In this document: positions 56,154 through 58,137 of the stretch, piece after piece
Numbering within the stretch: the first letter of the stretch is position 1
Layout of the letters: each line of letters begins with the position of its first letter
Assembly (NCBI GenBank): GCA_943329845.2
Contig: CALQFM020000020.1
Location: 1 to 58,137 of the forward strand
DNA from: Candidatus Kuenenia stuttgartensis
Lineage (GTDB): Bacteria > Pseudomonadota > Alphaproteobacteria > SMXS01
Length of the DNA: 58,137 bases
Direction of reading: 5' to 3'
Notes under the pieces: model-generated
Told to the model about the DNA's origin: nothing
Databases searched by the model: none
The model's input: the letters and a program-made list of their open reading frames with translations, nothing else
Made by a program: the position numbers and the translations under genes

Positions 56154-57287
56154 TTAGATGACGATCGCCTGGAGGGGCGAAAATCCGTTGAAGGCAACCG
56201 AGGCATAGGTGGTGGTGTACGCGCCCGTCGCCTCGATCAGGACCTCGTCGCCGATCTCCAGGGAAATGGGGAGCGGGTAGGGGGTCCGTTCATAGAGCAC
56301 GTCTGCCGAATCGCATGTCGGACCGGCCAGGACACAAGGCGCGACCGCATCACCATCGCGCGGCGTGCGGATGGGATAACGGATGGACTCGTCCATGGTT
56401 TCCGCCAGGCCGCCGAATTTTCCGATGTCGAGATAGACCCACCGCACATTGTCCTCGTCGGACTTGCGGGAAATCAGCACGACCTCGGCCTTGATCACGC
56501 CGGCATCGCCAACCATGCCCCGGCCCGGTTCGATGATGGTCTCGGGCAGACGGTTGCCGAAGTGTCGTCGCAGCGCGCCGAAGATCGCCTGCGCATAGGC
56601 GTCCACTTTCGGCACGTCCTTGAGGTACTTGGTCGGGAAACCGCCGCCCATGTTGACCATGGACAGCTGGATGCCGCGCTCGGCGAGGGCGCGGAACACC
56701 ATCGACGCATCGGCCAGCGCACGGTCCCACGCACCCACGTTGCCCTGCTGCGAGCCGACGTGGAACGAGATGCCGTAGGGCGACAGGCCAAGTTCCTTGG
56801 CCTTCTCCAGTACGCCCACGGCCATGGCCGGGACGCAGCCGAATTTGCGGCTCAGCGGCCATTCGGCGCCGGCGCCGTCGGCAAGCACGCGGCAGAACAC
56901 GCGGGCGCCGGGCGCCTGACGCGCGATCTTCTCCACCTCCTCGACGCAGTCGACCGCATAGAGGTCGATGCCAAGCTGGAAGGCGCGCGCGATGTCGCGT
57001 TCCTTCTTGATGGTGTTGCCGAACGAGATGCGGTCCGGCGTGGCGCCGGCGGCCAGCGCCAACTCGATCTCCGTCACCGAAGCGGTGTCGAAGCTCGAGC
57101 CCAGCTCCGCCAGCAGGCTCAGCACGGCCGGCTCCGGATTGGCCTTCACGGCATAGAAGATGCGCGTCTCGGGCAACGCCCGGGCGAACGCCATGTAATT
57201 TTCACGAACGACGTCGAGGTCGACGACGAGGCACGGGCCTTCCGGCCGCGTGTTGGCAAGATAGTCAAGGACGCGTTGGGTCGCCAT
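56154..57287 (-). CDS. ornithine/lysine decarboxylase (PLP fold type III)
   Basis: A 377-residue PLP enzyme converting ornithine to putrescine. PLP-binding Lys 48 is in FYAVKANPEP; the His stacked on PLP is in GISFHVGSQQ; the Gly-rich phosphate loop is VNMGGGFPTKYL. EPGRGMVGDAGVI follows, and the active-site Cys 325 from the partner subunit is in TCDSADVLYE. The alanine-racemase-like fold type III ODC of alphaproteobacteria often also uses lysine. AGGGGA lies upstream of ATG 57287. First gene of the polyamine operon, preceded by a long gene-free leader. Confidence 0.93.
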   Translation of the reverse strand: MATQRVLDYLANTRPEGPCLVVDLDVVRENYMAFARALPETRIFYAVKANPEPAVLSLLAELGSSFDTASVTEIELALAAGATPDRISFGNTIKKERDIARAFQLGIDLYAVDCVEEVEKIARQAPGARVFCRVLADGAGAEWPLSRKFGCVPAMAVGVLEKAKELGLSPYGISFHVGSQQGNVGAWDRALADASMVFRALAERGIQLSMVNMGGGFPTKYLKDVPKVDAYAQAIFGALRRHFGNRLPETIIEPGRGMVGDAGVIKAEVVLISRKSDEDNVRWVYLDIGKFGGLAETMDESIRYPIRTPRDGDAVAPCVLAGPTCDSADVLYERTPYPLPISLEIGDEVLIEATGAYTTTYASVAFNGFSPLQAIVI

Positions 57288-57600
57288 AAGACTGATCCCC
57301 TACCTTCATTGCTGCCGGCAGGTTTCCGCACAGGGGACGCGATGGAGGCGCCGAACCCGCGAAGATTCCTACAGACCGAAATGGAGAGACGCCAACCGCG
57401 GCGAAGCTCCGGTGGGTGCCTTAGGTTGGAACGGGAGGACCGATCCGCACATGGGGCAAAGATGGTGTGCCTCTTCAGTGTCGCCGGCTTTTGGACAGCC
57501 GACTGAGACCAAAAAAGCCCTCACCGTCGTTGCTATATGACGCCTCATCCCTGGGGACGTTGTGCCGGCGCCTATGGGCACGTGCGACTATTGGGCAGAC
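57288..57600 (-). promoter_or_regulatory. long leader upstream of ornithine decarboxylase; candidate structured RNA (speF-type)
   Basis: There is no convincing gene between the decarboxylase start and about 57600. On the minus strand two hairpins are visible: GTCGGCT...AGCCGGC (57483-57503, one G-U pair) and GCACA...TGTGC (57447-57470). A 'speF' RNA motif several hundred bases long is known upstream of ornithine decarboxylase genes in alphaproteobacteria, and position and strand agree. I cannot verify the consensus from memory. A 70-codon frame here (57369-57581) has a CPMCG motif but no other support. The further stretch 57601-57815 holds nothing I can identify. Confidence 0.35.
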
Positions 57601-57815
57601 AGTGAAATATGAGTTTCGACCCCCGGAATCAAGCTAATTTTTTTTTGCATTTTCGCGTGGCCCGCCAAGGTGTTGCCCGGGGTTTTCCAGCGGGTAAAAA
57701 ATGGCTGTTTTCCGGCATCGTCGGGGTGGTCGGTCACCTTGTCTCACGGCGGTCCTGCCGCTACACTCCGCCGCCGCATTCCCGCGACGCCAACCGAATT
57801 GTGAGTAGAGTCGAC

Positions 57816-57992
57816 ATGAACAGCTTCCTCCGCACGACGGCTGCCGCCGCCCTGGTGATCGCCGCCATGGCCACGCAGGGGGCCCAGGCCTCCGATCCCA
57901 AGGGTAACTACATCGTCCGCGGCATCGGCGCCCGGCCGTGCTCGGACTACATGGCCGCCGTCGGCAAGAGCGCGCAGGACGTGATGCCCTAG
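57816..57992 (+). pseudogene. small secreted protein, C-terminus truncated
   Basis: ATG 57816 starts a signal peptide (MNSFLRTTAAAALVIAAM...AQA), then SDPKGNYIVRGIGARPCSDY and MAAVGKSAQDVMP before TAG. The GNYxVRG..ARxCxDY pattern is that of small periplasmic proteins of about 100 residues or more, as I recall; here the mature part is only about 33 residues. The stop coincides with sequence of different character (AT-richer), so the gene seems cut off at about 57988-57992. Confidence 0.5.
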
Positions 57993-58137
57993 CCCGAATT
58001 ATTCATCAGCCGGGCTATTCCGGGTTGGCGAACGTAGCTTAACCTACTGATTTGGTGTAGAGAATAGGTGCTTAGACCACTCTCGAACACCGGACAGAAA
58101 GTGCCACGCCCGCCATGGTCGACGATAGCGTTGCTGG
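57988..58137 (+). mobile_element. possible insertion-sequence left end, cut by window edge
   Basis: From about 57988 the base composition drops in GC, and the segment CCCGAATTATTCATCA resembles terminal repeats of IS1380-type elements as I remember them. ATG 58115 (MVDDSVAG) could be the start of its transposase but runs off the window. It coincides with the truncation of the secreted-protein gene. Evidence is weak without the other end. Confidence 0.3.

Noticed and set aside
57369-57581. 70-codon minus-strand ORF with a CPMCG motif upstream of ornithine decarboxylase
   Set aside because: One Cys pair is not enough for a zinc protein, there is no supporting ribosome site, and the region is better explained as a structured leader.

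Overview
The window is visibly GC-rich, with long antisense shadow ORFs. Its gene content points to an alphaproteobacterium: ornithine decarboxylase next to homospermidine synthase, ergothioneine genes egtB-egtD, a urt-ure operon, a ydbH-ynbE-ydbL operon, and 'VIPAHAG...RVRGDD' palindromic elements of a type I recall from this class. A Rhodospirillales-like host is plausible, but the species cannot be fixed from sequence alone. I found no rRNA, tRNA or CRISPR array. The left edge (1-135) looks like the tail of an IS transposase. The right edge shows a truncated secreted protein running into what may be another IS end.

Layout. 0.2-2.7 kb: a transglutaminase-family protein, a small membrane-protein gene frameshifted at an 8-bp tandem repeat, a hypothetical protein and an N-formylglutamate amidohydrolase-like protein. 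2.9-9.8 kb: a YqhA-like membrane protein, an MHS-type MFS transporter, an APC permease, two unrecognised membrane proteins and Cu/Zn superoxide dismutase. 9.8-11 kb: a decayed patch with a remnant of a small basic stress-type protein and an internally deleted SDR gene, flanking a conserved hypothetical. 11-13.3 kb: egtBD. 13.5-20 kb: thiolase plus enoyl-CoA hydratase/3-hydroxyacyl-CoA dehydrogenase, a CynX-like MFS and a 3-ketosteroid dehydrogenase-like flavoprotein. 20-22.5 kb: copper-type P-ATPase with a CsoR-like operator.

22.6-34.6 kb: urea uptake and urease. At about 23425 a LuxR-type response regulator and a divergent urtA are joined through their interiors; both have lost their 5' ends and the shared promoter region. 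urtBCDE-ureDABCEFG-hupE follow as one tight operon. ureF carries an in-frame 141-bp palindromic element with perfect 27-bp terminal inverted repeats; a second family member lies after the hupE-like gene. 34.8-42 kb: alcohol dehydrogenase, epoxide hydrolase-P450 pair, second thiolase, tautomerase, MpaB-like oxygenase and hemerythrin, suggesting lipid, xenobiotic or redox metabolism.

42.1-48.8 kb: a little-understood cluster of transglutaminase, circularly permuted ATP-grasp/alpha-E, and transglutaminase-DUF2126, the last interrupted by an in-frame TAG. 49-52.6 kb: ydbH-ynbE-ydbL, implicated in lipid transport between the membranes. 52.8-54 kb: a CbpA/CbpM-like co-chaperone pair. 54-57.3 kb: polyamine genes (ornithine decarboxylase, GNAT, homospermidine synthase) behind a long gene-free leader that may be a structured RNA.

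The window therefore combines intact housekeeping operons with at least six broken or unusual genes. Those lesions, the palindromic element in ureF and the ATP-grasp/transglutaminase cluster are the parts most worth a second look.
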